64,000 nt of DNA, taken from Euglena gracilis (Eukaryota; Euglenida; Euglenophyceae; Euglenales). The notes beneath the pieces were generated by a model that worked only from the letters and a program-made list of their open reading frames with translations, ran no database searches and had not been told where the DNA came from. Shown here piece by piece: positions 12,985 to 26,400 of the stretch. The stretch covers positions 30,386,667-30,450,666 of the forward strand of contig CP154956.1 in NCBI GenBank assembly GCA_039621445.1, read 5' to 3'. The translations under genes were made by a program, and so were the position numbers. Position 1 is the stretch's first letter, and each line of letters starts with the position of its first letter.

Positions 12985-15900
12985 ATACACACACATACAC
13001 ACATGAGCACACATACACTCATGAGCACACATACACTCATGAGCACACATACAACGCACATTCACTCACGACATATCTGCTTCATCACTCCACAGGTCGT
13101 CTGCGATTATGTTCTGCCAGGGCGTTCCAACATATTGTGCTCCCCATGTCACCCGCACAGACAACAAACAGCATTCATGCGCACAGACAAATGCATGTCC
13201 CTGCACTGATCTTTGCAGACAGTGGATTTTCCCATAATATTGTCTGCATCGCGAAGAGTCGGATTGCCGCTGGCCGCCAATCATGAAAGTGGTCCTCTTC
13301 GCTTCAAAAAGCAGTTTTCTTGTGGAGTTGGGGGTTCGTTCTACTGGTGGGTTTATGCAGAAAGCAGCTCGGCTTCCCCGCCGCAGCAGAGACGATCGCC
13401 CCGGGTCCCCTCCCCTCCCATCGCGGCTCGCTCACGCTCTGGGGGGGTCGCCCTGCCGACAGCTGCTGGACCCAGCCACGGACCAGGTCCTGGACACCGT
13501 GCAACCCTCGGCCTTCTCCTTCCCCTTCAGGGGGGGGGGGCAAGGAAGTACACAGCACGGCGTTTCTGCCAGATGCACTTCCTATTCTATATCTTTTCAA
13601 CGCTTTTTCCCACTCAAAGCGGTTTTTTTTTTCACGGAGCTAAAGACCGTAAAAAAATGTTTCTTGGTGTTTTGATGGCAAATTTTGATGCAGATTTTGA
13701 ATCCTGTTTCACGGGGAATCCAGCCAGCTAAGTTTCAGAGCCCATCTCCTCAGGGTTCCGGAGCTGTTTATTCTTCCAACCCGGTCCGAAATTGGTGTTT
13801 TCCAAAATTTTGCTTGTCACGTGCACTTATGAGGGGCTCATGACTCGGGATGGAGTGGGAATCGAGGAAAAATTGTGGAGATTTTCGTTGATGGGTATTT
13901 CACAGGCTACAATATGTGAAAAAAACAAAAAAATGGCAACATGCGAAAAACCTTAAAATGGTGACGCACAATACCTGTTAAAAAGGTGTGTGTGTGTGTG
14001 CGCGCGCGCGTGTGTGTGTGTGTGTGTGCGTGTGTGTGTGTGTGTGTGTGTGATTGACTGCAGAAGGGGTCAGTCAAGGGGAGGTAAGACTGTGGGATGG
14101 AGACCCCAGAAATGGACGCATGAAGGTTTCGAGGGAAACCAGACAAGTTCGCCCATCAGATGGCGTCCCGTCACTGATGGATGCTGGATATTTGTTCCTA
14201 TTGTGCACCTAACAAGTCTGCCTGTTGGAAACGAAGTCCTCTGGGCGGCTTTCCCTCAGAATAGCCTCATCACAAGCTGTCCAGCCACTCTAATCAAAAA
14301 GGTCTCGTCAAAATCGTCTCCAAAAACCCGTGATCAAGGCTTTTTTTGCCGCGGTTTCTGCATCAGTTCTGATCACACCGCATTTTAAGCCACGTAAAAC
14401 GCACCGCCCGACTGCTCACAACCACGCAAGGTGACACCACCACGATTAATCCACATCCAGGGACATTCCAGCACAGTTCAGGGAGACACCCAGAGACCTC
14501 TAATGAGGCCGTGGGTGGCCTTCTTGGTAGACGACAGAAGGCGTGCGCTGATGTGGCGACTAGCGTAAGTGTCTCAATTTGTATGGGGGAGAACGGCCGA
14601 CATTCTATCCTTTCCCCTCATGCCATCAATTCATCCAGCCCACCAAAAGGAAGCAGAAACCCATTTCCTCCAATGCAAACACTGCAAAAAATAATGGGTC
14701 TCTTGTAGCTATTTCCACAAGTCCGGGGGGCACACATCATTGGATCGAGGTTTCGGACCCTCAGGGGTGCAACACTTAACCCCCCCCCAATAACACCCCC
14801 CCAAATAACACACCCCCCTCGGGGGCCGATTTCGAGCGCCCAAATAACACCCCCCCTGTTTTTCTTTGGTTTTCCATGTAAAAATAACACCCCCCAAAAA
14901 ACACCCCCCCCCTGGGGCCCCAGTTCGGGTGCCCAAATAACACACTGGGGGGGTGTTATTTGGGGGGGGGGGGTTATTTGGGCACTACCCAAAAGCAGTT
15001 CAATGAAAAATGGTTTTGGGGAGGGGGCTTTTTTGGACTTCATTTTCGAACCCTCGGGGGTGTGACATTTACTCCGGGCACTGCACCCCATTTGGGCACC
15101 GCACACTTGAATGGGGGTTTACTACTCTACTGAAAACCTCCAGAGTTATAAAGTCAACTCCAACGTCTCAATATTGTTCAAAGTTCAGTTATGGGGTCGA
15201 ATTCCAGTCCGCCCAGTCAAATCTCAGCAATTGACAATGGACAACCTCCACAGCCTAAACCAGCCCCCCCCCCCGCCCCCGCCATTCGCATCGGCCGGGG
15301 GCTGCCGGCGCAGCGGTGGAGGCCAAGTTTGGGGTGTCACCCACGCAGTTCGCAGACCTGCTGGCGTTCCAGGGCGACGCGTCCGACAACATCCCCGGCG
15401 TCCCCGGCGTCGGCCTCCGCACCGCCCAGGCGCTGCTCCGCGCATTCGGTGACGTCGGCCGGGGGCAAGGCGCTGGCGGCCAGCTGTCCCTGGGTCCCCC
15501 CCCCGGCCCGCCCCGCCGCCGCGCCAGCCGGAGCCAGGCCGGTCAGTAAAGCATACCCGTTGCGTGTTTGTTGTTCTGGGTCACCTCCTGCTGCAGTGTA
15601 CAAGAGGGCTTTCGGAGTTTGGGAGGAGCACCAGGCAGGGCCGCTGCCCCCCCCCCCGTTTCATTCGCTGCGATGGGGCCGATGGATGGAAGCCCTCCCC
15701 GCCTCCCACCCGCACCGACGGGGTGTACGCGCAGCTGCCGGCGGTGGCCACCCTGCCGGGGCTGCGCGGGGCGAAGCGGGTGGCGCCGCGGGCCTCCCCC
15801 AGCCATCCGTTATGGTGCACAGCAGTGCAACGCCTGTGGCTGCGCATGAGAAGCACCCGCCACACAGAATACGCACATTCCACATTCTGGTGGAACGTGA

Positions 15901-16196
15901 GTGTGCTCTGTACGCCGCACGTGTTGTGAATGGGGTCGGGTCACCATTGGGGAGGCCCCCTGCCAGCTCTGCTGGAGGAACATGAGGCCAGCCCGGGGGC
16001 TGCTCTTGCACGTTTTCATTCAGATGTTTGATTGGCTTTTTTTTTCATTTTCATGCCTCTGTCTTTCCATGGAGGTTGTCGCTACACCGAAATCTTCTTC
16101 TCAAAAAAAACCAAAAGCATGAAATGGACGTTAAATATGGCAATGGTGCAAATGAAGCTTGGTGATGCCCAATGCTGCAACGATGGTGATTGTGTG

Positions 16197-16231
<35 letters not shown>

Positions 16232-18941
16232 TGTGTGTGCATGCTTGTGTGGGTGGGTGGGTGGGTGGGTGTGCTCTTGGACTCCTGCTGTATGATGCCA
16301 GCAGAGCTCCCAACCGGCACACACAAGCGCAGCGCAGGCAGGCAGCCTCCGATTTCTGCTGTCGCTTGTCGCTGGAGCTGGCGACGCTGAACCGAACCGT
16401 GCCTCTGGCCAAGACCCCACAGGACCTGTTCCTGGCCGCACCAGACACCGCCAGCAGGGTGTGGGGCAACCCGGCTTGGCGTGCTCCGATAGGCCGATTG
16501 GCTGATAAGGTTGATGGAAGTCCAGCACTGCGCTGAACCCGGAGCCATGCTCGCAATGATTATTTTTTTCATGCTGCTTGGGACCAAAAATACATGAAAT
16601 GGAAATATGGATGGATGGATGGTTGGATGGATGGATGGATGGGTGGATGGATGGATGGATGGGTGGGTGGGTGGATGGATGGATGGATGCAATGTATGTA
16701 TGTTTGTATGTATGTATGCATGCATGAATGTATGTATGTATGTATGTATGCATGCATGCATGCATGCATGCATGTATGTATGTATGTATGTATGTATGTA
16801 TGTATGTATGTATGTATGTATGTATGCATGCATGTATGTATGTATGTATGTATGTATGTATGTATGTATGTATGTATGTATGTATGTATGTATGTATGTA
16901 TGTATGTATGGCGGTATGTCTGTATGTATGTATGTAGTCTGTATGTCTGTATGTATGTCTGTATGTCTGTATGTATGTATGTATGTCTGTCTGTGTAGTA
17001 TGTCTGTATGTCTGTTCTGCATGTATGCGTGCATGAAATCCACTTTGCGTTTATTTGGTTTTTTTTGCGCTGTGGTTTGAGGTCCATGACTCCAGATAAG
17101 TCCCCCCTCCAGCGTTGCTTATGTTGAGGCCGGAACCAGAGTCACCCCCCCCCCCCGGTCGCCTCCACCCTCCGTCGCTCTCCACATCTGTGGCTTCAAG
17201 TTCCTACAGCTGTGGGCGGCGCAGTTGATCGCCACCCCCGGACCGCCGACGTCTGCCGCCCCTGCAGCAAGCACGAGTGCCGCGGAGTCTGGCGGCCCTT
17301 CCCTGCTCTGCGCTGCGTGATGGCTCAGGCGTTGACCTGTTGTGTGGTACACCAAATGTGAGTATTTTTTTGGTTCATTTGAAGCCACCCAAATAAAGTT
17401 TGGGGTTCACAGTGATATTGTGAACCCCTAAATGAATGCCTGCTCTGGCTGCTTGTGTGTGGTTGTGGGTGTGTGGGCGTGGGTGTGTGGGTGTGGGCGT
17501 GGGTGTGGGTGGGTGGGTGGGTGGTGTGTTGGGGGGGTATTGTGCAATTATTAAACCTTTCCCTTTTAACCCTTAGTGACCCTCCATACAATCACCTAGT
17601 CAGTGGCCAATCCCCCCTGGGTCACTGATTTTTTCAGAGTGACTGACTTGTTTGTGGCCCAGGCTCACTCCCCCCCCCTGGGGGGTAAACCCTCCCCCCA
17701 AATAATACCCCCCAAATAATGCCCCCCCCCCCCCAAATAATACCCCCCCCTCGGGTCCGACTTCCGCCGCCGAATTAATACCCCCCCCCCCCGGTTTTGG
17801 GCCGAAGGCCCGGATTTTTGACAAAATGTTGGTAAAAATCACAATCTCTTACAACAAAGTTCGAAAAAAAATCGACTTTTCTGGATCATCTGACCTCCAA
17901 AAAATGCTAAATTTCATGAGAAAGTACAAAAAATGGGGTTTTGGCGCTATGTTTGCTCCTACGTAACTTCGAAAAATTTCGAAAAATTTTGGGAAATAAT
18001 ACCCCCCCAAATAATACCCCCCCCCCCGGGCCGGGACTTCGGGCGAAAAAAATAATATAATACCGGGGGGAGATTATTTGGGGGGTTTAACAAAACCATT
18101 GAAGGGACTCAGCACCGAAGGTGCCAGAAAATTTTTTTGACCTTTTTTCTCATTGGGATCAATTTTCTTTTCCTTGGGGGGTAGTGCAGGGTTTAGGTGG
18201 TAAACCCCCACTTAATAGAAGCACGGGTGCGCTTACAGCAGACCGTGGGGGGTGTGCTTCTTTTTGGACCCTGCCCTCGCGATTTTTGTTGGTTTGCTTC
18301 AGAAATCCCATTGAAATGGGGGGTGCGCTTGTAGCGGAACGCCGCCTTCGGCGGCGGGGGGGTGCGCTTTTATTTGGACCCTGCGCTTGTAGGGGCTCCG
18401 CGCTTCTATTAGGGGGGGCGGGTTTATGCCCTTCACCCTGGACCAGAGGGGGGGGGGGGGGCCGGACCACCGCCCACCAAAGGGGGTCCGGTCCGACACA
18501 GAAATGTACCCGGGGACCTCCCAAAAATGTCAAAACATGCCTCCCAGCCTTCGCACAAAATAATTTTCACATTATTGAAAGAATTTTTGCCAAAAAAAAA
18601 TGCCCAAAAAGTGCCCAAAATGGAGCTCTTGGACTGGATGAGGGATCCGACTCCCCCACCTGCCCTTGTATCGAACCCTGGGTGGTGAGTGACTGGGTTT
18701 TGGAGATTGAAAGTGACCCCCAAGGGGTCATCAAATATTATAATGGACCTTCCCTCGGGCCCCAGGGGGTTGCGACAAGGCAAAACCCACTGACAAGGCA
18801 AAAAACAGTTGAAGCTTTCCATTGGATTTTGGGTGTTTTGAAAAAGGCGGGTAGAAGGGGAAGGGTTCGTGGGTGGGTGGGTGGATTTCCAAAGGAAGAC
18901 GTGTGGGAGGTTTGGCCTGCAACCAACTTCCCAGGGGTCAG

Positions 18942-18978
<37 letters not shown>

Positions 18979-21900
18979 TGGGTGGGTGGGTGGGTGGGTG
19001 GGTGGGTGGGTGTGCGTGTGCGTGCACATAATGTATTGTGTGCTGTTAAGTTGTTTTCGAGGTGCGCTACGTACAGTGGTTTGGCTAAAGCATTTCTGCG
19101 TTTATCTGCGGTTTACGCAGCTCAATCGCCAGAATACACAGTTGTGCTGCGCCGTGCCAATGGGGGCTGTGTGGGCATGAGAGATTTCTTGGGCCCCTGA
19201 GGGCGCCCCCAAAGGCCTTGTGGGTCCCCTGGGGAGGGCTGGAGGTTGGGCTACAATTTTGAAAACATGGCAAATATTCTCACAATATGATCCCCAAAAG
19301 ATATCATGCCACTGGAGCCGCGATTTTGTGTGAAGGTACAAAATAAACAAGCGCATCATGTGCACGCATTCGCACGCATGCACGCATGGACGGGCGCATG
19401 GATGCATGCATCGCGCGCGCACGCACATGCACGCACACACACACACACACACACACATACACACACACACACACACCACATCACAAAATACACACAGCGG
19501 CACCACACACACAAATCCCACACCACACATAAACTGCTTCAAATTGGCAGTGATCCTGATCCTGTGCTTTGGGTTGTTTTCTCCGCTCCAGCGTCACTCC
19601 CTCCCCCAATTCTGCCACGCGGACCCCTCCCCGGCCTCACCCAGTGCCTGGCCCACGTCGCCACCGCTACGGAACTGAGCCTCGTGCTGGTGCTGGACAG
19701 CGACGACGCGGAGGACGCGGAGCATACAATCATTTAATCGGGCATGAGAAATTTCTTGGGCCCCTTGTGGGTCCCCTGGGGAGGGCTGGGGTTTGGGCTA
19801 CAATTTTGACAACGTGGCAAACATTTTCACAATATGATCCCCAAAAGGTGGTGGGTAAGGTCAGGTGGTGGTGGTGTTGGTGGTGGTGGGTGTGGGTAAA
19901 GGTGGTGGTGGGTTCAGCACTGCCCCCCCCCCTGGAGGGGGTGACTAAGTAACTGACTGACGGTCCAAACTCCCTCCCTCCCGGGGGGGGGAGCAAAAAT
20001 ATTAAAGTGACCCGGCACAGAAGGTGCTGGCAAACCTTTTTCCTGGGGATTTACTTCATATTTACGGTCAATTTCTCTTGGACCGCAGAGTGGACGACCC
20101 CGGGGGGGGGGCGTGACTGGCTGGTTTTTTGAAACAAGTGAGCAGACCCCCCCCCTCCTCCCAGGGGCCGGTAAAGCATTGTATGCCGCGGAGCTCATCG
20201 GCCTGGCGATGGCGACGGCGCCGGGCGACCAGGGCGCCTCTTTGGTTCCCCCCCCCCCCCACGAAGCCACCCCCCCCCCTACCCTGGCACTGTGGGGGCA
20301 GCCGGACCCCATTGGCTCAGTGCCTGACCGCCCGGAACGCACCGCGGCGTGCTGTACAGCTTGCCCCCCCCCCAGCCCCAATGCCCTCCTCCGTCCAGGG
20401 GAAGGCCAGGGGATGGCGGGGCTGCCCGGTCGGGGCAGGTCCGTTCCGGGCCGGGGCTGGCGGGGGTGGGTCCCGGGGCACGCTCTGCAGGCAGGGCCTT
20501 CTACGTGCCGCTGCAGGGGTCGGAGGCGAACTTCCGCGGGCCCTGGGCCCTGGAGCGCCTGAAGCCCGGTCGGCAGGCACCACAGCCCCGAACGAGGAAC
20601 GATTCTGCCTCCTCTTTCCGGCAGCGTCCCCTTGAGCACCCCTCCCTGGCGTGTACTCATCTTTAATTTCCATCTTCCTGGCAGCGCTTTTTTTATGGCA
20701 CACCCCTAAAATTATTTAATTCCCTGCTTGTGCAGGCAGTTCTATCCACCTTTTCCGGGTTCTTAGACAAGGGGGGGGTAGGGTTGCACGAGGCAGAAGC
20801 ACCCCTGCAGATGCAAGTTAGGAACACCCCCCACAGCCGTGAATTAGGACCGACCCACCCCAGGCCACGTACCCACGAGCAGTACCGAGCCCCCACCCTC
20901 CCCGGCTGTGGTGGCCGCCGGCCCCCGTGCTGGAGGGGGCCGGCCCGCCCCTCATCGTCCACAACGCCAAGCGGGCCCGGCGGCTGCTGCGGCGGGCGGG
21001 CGTCGCGCTGCGGGCCGCCCACGACCCGCTACTGCAGGCGTACGTCTGGGACAGCCGCGGGGCCCAGCGGCCGCTGCCCCGGCCATCCCCCAGACGGCTG
21101 TGTGTGGGTCTGACTGTTTGACTGCCCCCCCCCCCCGGTGATGGACTGTTGGGGGGAGGGGGGTACTCCAGGTCTTCTTTGAGTTGGTCCGGCAGAAGAA
21201 ACCCCAAAACACACCGGGCCTCAGGCACCGATGTTATTTTCTGATCATTGAAACATGTCAGGAATGCAGTGGTTGAGAAGGTAAAATGCTGGCTGGCTGG
21301 CTGGATCTGACGGTGGTGGGTCAAACCCCCCAGGAAGTCAAGAGCCGTGGCATGACAGTAGCTCATCGCGCAGCACCTGCAGCAGGACTTGGCTGTGGGG
21401 CGGCCGCTGGGGCAATACAACCCCCCCCCCCAAAGCTGCATTTACCAACGTATCCTGATGGGTTGAGTTCTGAACCGGCTGGCGGAACCAGGGCACTCCG
21501 AAACAGAACTCCCCCCATGTCCCTGTGGCCAGCCTGAAGGATCTGTCTGTCTGTCTCCCCACACTGACCAGTTTGGGGGGACCTTGGTGGATTTTGGGGC
21601 ACGCAACAACTTGGTGGACAAGCAGCCTCTGCGCCCAAATCTGTGCCCATTGTTAGAAAACTACTCCGCCTTTGATGCAGTGCGTGGCGGAGTTCTGCCC
21701 CCCCAAGCAAGCCTCAGCTGCGAGGGGCCCCGTGGGGGGGGGAGGCTTGGAGTGCGTAGACCTTCGCCATCTGGGGGGGGGGGCAGGAAGCAGCCAGCCA
21801 CCATCGAAGGTGCCGAGAGGGCAGGGCTGCATGGGAATCCCCAAAAATGTGTGGATGGTGGGCGGGTGGAGGAGATCGACCACCCCCACCCCCATCCTGG

Positions 21901-23441
21901 TGGGTGGGCGCCCCCCACCAGACTTTCCTGTGTTTCCGGAGGCGCGTGTTTCAGGTCAAAAATTTTGAAATCAGGCCAAAGATGCCGAAGTGCACTGTGC
22001 TGTGGTGGGTGGGGGGGAGGGTCGACCCACCCCACCCCACCCCTGATGGGGGGCTTCCGTACAGCCCTGATTGAGGGAGATACTGCAAGGCGTTTTCTTG
22101 CGCATGACGCTCCACCTTCAGTTTATCCGCCACTGAGTCAGCAGTGCCGGTGCGTGGGGGAATTGAGGTGCAGGGCGTTGGAGCTGACAGGGGCCACCGC
22201 CCCCCACGATAGACCCCGCTGGATCCCTCCACCCGCGGACAGAAGCGCCAGGTACCGATTGCCGAGCTGCCGGCTGGTCAGCACTGGCAGTTAGGGGTCG
22301 ATGGACGGGGGGGAAGGGGTTATATACCAGGATTTGGGTTTGGGGGGTATGGGTAAAACCCCATACCCTGCCAGGCAGCTGCCAGCCCTGCCACCGACAC
22401 AGTGGGGCGGTGGGCTTGTGAGCTGGCTGGTATGGGAGGGCTTGGGGAGACTCTACAAATATGCTGCCCCTGCCTCTTTGCTTTCCCACCCCAGCCTGCT
22501 GTCTATCATGAAAAGAGAAGCCAGGCAGAGAGCGGAAAAGAGCGTGCAAAAGAGGATTCCATCAGGTGGTCACGTGTGGCCCCGCGTGACCCCGTCTGAC
22601 CCCCGAGGGATGTCACGCGGCCCCGCGTGACCCTGTCTAACCCCACTAGTGACCTGTCTCCCCCACCCCCCCCCCCATGGCCCCAGCCCTCCCTTTCCCC
22701 GACTGGACGGGCCGGCTGCACACGGACCTCACCGCCTGCCTCCGCCGGCACCCTCCGCTGTGGCGGCTGTACGAGGCGCTGGAGCTGCCCCTGGCGGAGG
22801 TGCTGGGGGACATGGAGGCCCACGGGGTGTTGGTGGACACGCCCGCCCCGGCCCTGGCCCAGAGTGGCTACGCGGGGGGGGGGGGGCTCCACGTACACAG
22901 ACAAAAAGGGCCAGAGGCGCAAAACAGTGCGGGCCAGAAGAAGGGATAAAAGGCACCAAACATACAGCCACAGTGCACTAGTGTACACAGGGGGGGGGGC
23001 GCTGTGTTAGCCACCCAGGCCTCAAGACCAGTCTGTATTGCCAGCCTTGTTGACCGTTGAGGCCGCACCTCGCCGTTGGCACCCGTGGTGGGTTGATGGC
23101 TCGGTTCGGAGGAATTGTCATGTGCGGAGGCTCCTCCAACGGTGTTGGGGGGTAGCCATGTTTGTACCATTCCCTTTTCTGGAATTGAGCTTGACATCCG
23201 GGACTTGTAAACACTTCGGTAGGCCAAGCCCAAGCAATGGCGCTCGCAGCCCTCCTCGCCGCCCAGCAGGAGATGGAAGAAGCCGCGGTGCACAGACTGT
23301 TCTTTTATTTACCTCTTTGTGTGTGTGTGTGTGTGTTGTGTTGCATTGTGTTGCGTTGTGTATTGTTGTGTATTGCTGTGATGCATTGTTATGTTGTGCA
23401 GTTTTGCGCTGTCTTTTGCTGCGGTGTGTGTTCTGAAATGC

Positions 23442-23476
<35 letters not shown>

Positions 23477-26400
23477 ACGTGCGAACGCATCATTCTGCCT
23501 GTTGTGTGTGTGTTTGTGTGTGTTTCCTGGTGTCTTTTGCCCACTAAAGGGAGACAAGTGGAGGCTTCCTTTCTTGCACCAATCTGCCACTGGCTTGACT
23601 CTGCGTGTCTGTCGCCTGTCAAAGTGTGTTCTTGTGGAGGGGCCACCGCCATGGTGTCCCTTCCCCGAAGAGCTTCCTGGTCCCACAGGCCCTGGAAGCC
23701 GAGGCGGAAGCGATGGCTCAGCAGCCGGTCAACCTGGCGTCCCCAAAGCAGCTGCAGGACGTGCTCTTCCGGAAGCTCCGGCCACCGGGGGATGGGGGCA
23801 GAACCGATGTTTATTCCGCCGGGTGTTTGTCGATTTGCCGATGTTTGTCCCCCCGGGTGGAGGCTGGTGGACTCCCCCTCCAAGGATTTGGAAGAAGTCT
23901 TCATGGCCCCTGCTTCACGCCGCCTCACACTGATCATCATCAATATGATCAGTGCAATGCTTTTCATCATCATCATCATCATCATCATCATTTCATCGCT
24001 GTTGATTTTTTCTTTGTGGTTTTTCCCAAACCCCCACATTCACCGGTTGGCATGCCATGTGTGACAAGTTGTTGAAATTGTTGCTCTCTGTGCTATGCAC
24101 GTACCCACTGAACTGTCTGCCGGAGTGTTTCCAGGGTCATGGGTTTGTGCCACTCCTCAACTCATGACAGGGGTGGCGAGGAGGTGGGTGTGGGAGTGGG
24201 TGTGGGGCATACAGATGAGAGTGGGGGGGGGATGCCAGAGGCCCCGATCCAGCGGTGGCGGGGGCTGCCGGTGCTGCGGAAGACCCCCGGCGGGCAGCCG
24301 TCCACCAACGCGGCGGTGATTGAGGAGCTGGCGCTGGAACGTCTGGGCCACCCCTGGCGACCTGGGGGGGGCACCGCCCCCACCCCCCCCCCCCTTGGTG
24401 GCTGCCCCAGTGGTCCCATTGTCTGCTGCCTGGCTCGGCCGTCACAATACCGAACACCAATTATGTGCGCATAATTTTGGCACAGTTTTTGGCACAATTT
24501 TTTTTTGAATAATATTTTGGTGTTGTTTTCGGCCGAAGCATTGACACATCTTTCCTCAGCACCCATGATGACCTTGCCTCTTTGCATCACAGTTTATTTT
24601 TTTGAGAAATTCCGATTCCACTGCTGAAGGGAGGGCAGATCTCTCCCAGATCCATGTGTGTTCCTGTTCTTGTAGAATGAATTTCCTTCGGCACCATTTC
24701 CTTTCAAACCCCTTCCTGTACCCTCAAACGGTCACCCGCCCGATCAAACCCCTCAAAGCTGCCACTGATAACAAGTTGGCCGGTGCCAGGGACTCTGGCA
24801 GTTTCCTGGGCAGGACCCTGCCCATTCTCGGGCTTGTCAGTTCCCCGGAGAAGTTGGAGCAGATGCATTCATTACTGCCAGTTTTGTGGGTTTGCTTATT
24901 ATTGCAATTTTTTTTTACCTGGGATTCCAACGGTTTTGAGTTGGACCCACACACTATTTGGATTGTGCCGTTTTTATCCCTTCATATCAGCCTTTATTTG
25001 GAAGCTTTCCACCGAGAAAGTCTGGAAATCATTTTGTTCTCACTCGTTTATCAGGCGTCAGCCTCTTGCTTGGTGATTTGTGGGGGGGGCACAAACACAG
25101 TTTTTTTTGTTTCTGTTTTCGTTTTCCAAGTTTTGCCGGAGTTTTTTTTTGTATTTTTCAATTTTGGTAAAGTTTGTGATTTTTGGGAGTTGTGACCCCA
25201 CACATTTGAGATTTGACGCATTGTGACCCCCCCCCCCCTGCACCCCCAAGGGACCGGAAGCGACCCACCCCACCCCTTCCCCGCTCTGGTCCTGGAGCAC
25301 CGCGCGCGGAGCAAGCGGCTAACCTTCCTGGCGGGGCTGCCGCGGCACTGCGCGCCGGACACGGGCCGCATCCACACCACGTTCCAGCAGGCGGTCACAT
25401 TGACCGGCCGCCTTTCGTCCACCGACCCCAACCTCCAGAACGTCCCGCCGTGTGTCCGGCAAGGGGAGAGGACTGCCTGGAAAAAAAAGGGACCGCAGCC
25501 CCGTGATGGGCGGGGACAGGTGGCGGCACGGGTGTGTAACCAAGGCATCCCTTACCCCCCCCCCCTATGTCCAACGACCCCCCTATGTCCAACGCCCACC
25601 CCCCCCCGTCAGAGGACACCTTTTCGAAGGTTTGATGTTTTTTTTGCAGGTGTGTGAAAACCGGAGGTTTGCCAGCCCTAAAAGGCTTTCCTTCCGCCCT
25701 TGTCCTCTACCCCGCAGCCCATCGTCCATTAAAATGTTCCCTCTGGGGAGTTTTGTGCATTACGAGCGCTCCACCGGAGATAGTGCTTGCGGTTGTTGAA
25801 GGAGCTTCACCATACTCCCAACATTTCTACCATGACATTTTGGGTGTTTGCGAGGTTGTATGATTGAGTGAAGATGGTTGACGGAATGCAGGGATTGTCG
25901 ACTGGGTATCTTTGTTTTTTTGTGAAATCCCGCGGTGTGAAGGTACATTTTGGGTGCTATTTGAGGAAATACTTGTTGACAGGGCTGGAAATGGGGGCGC
26001 AAAGCGCCAGAAGGAAAAATTTGACCTGTTTGGGGGGGGTTTCGGCAAACTTTTTTTCCCGGACCCCGTGTCCAACGACCGCCCCCCCCCCCCGGGGCAG
26101 AGGGCAGAGGTTACCGGTAGTTGGACACGGGGGGGGGGGGGGGAAAAGTGGACCCCCTCCCCGGGGAGTGGGGGGGGGGGGGGAGCGCGGGGCCAGACCC
26201 CCCCCCCGGTCCTGGGGCCGAGCCAGAAGCCCGGGTATGGGTTAGGCAAAGTGACGAATTTTTTTTGGAAAATGGCCTTCGACGGTCCGATTTTTTGGGG
26301 TCCCTGCCCCCCCCTGGGGTCCCGCGCCGGGCTGGGTGGGTGGGGACCAGGGTTTTTTTCAGTTGTGGACCCCCGGGGGGGGGGTAGGGTGGGTGGGTCC

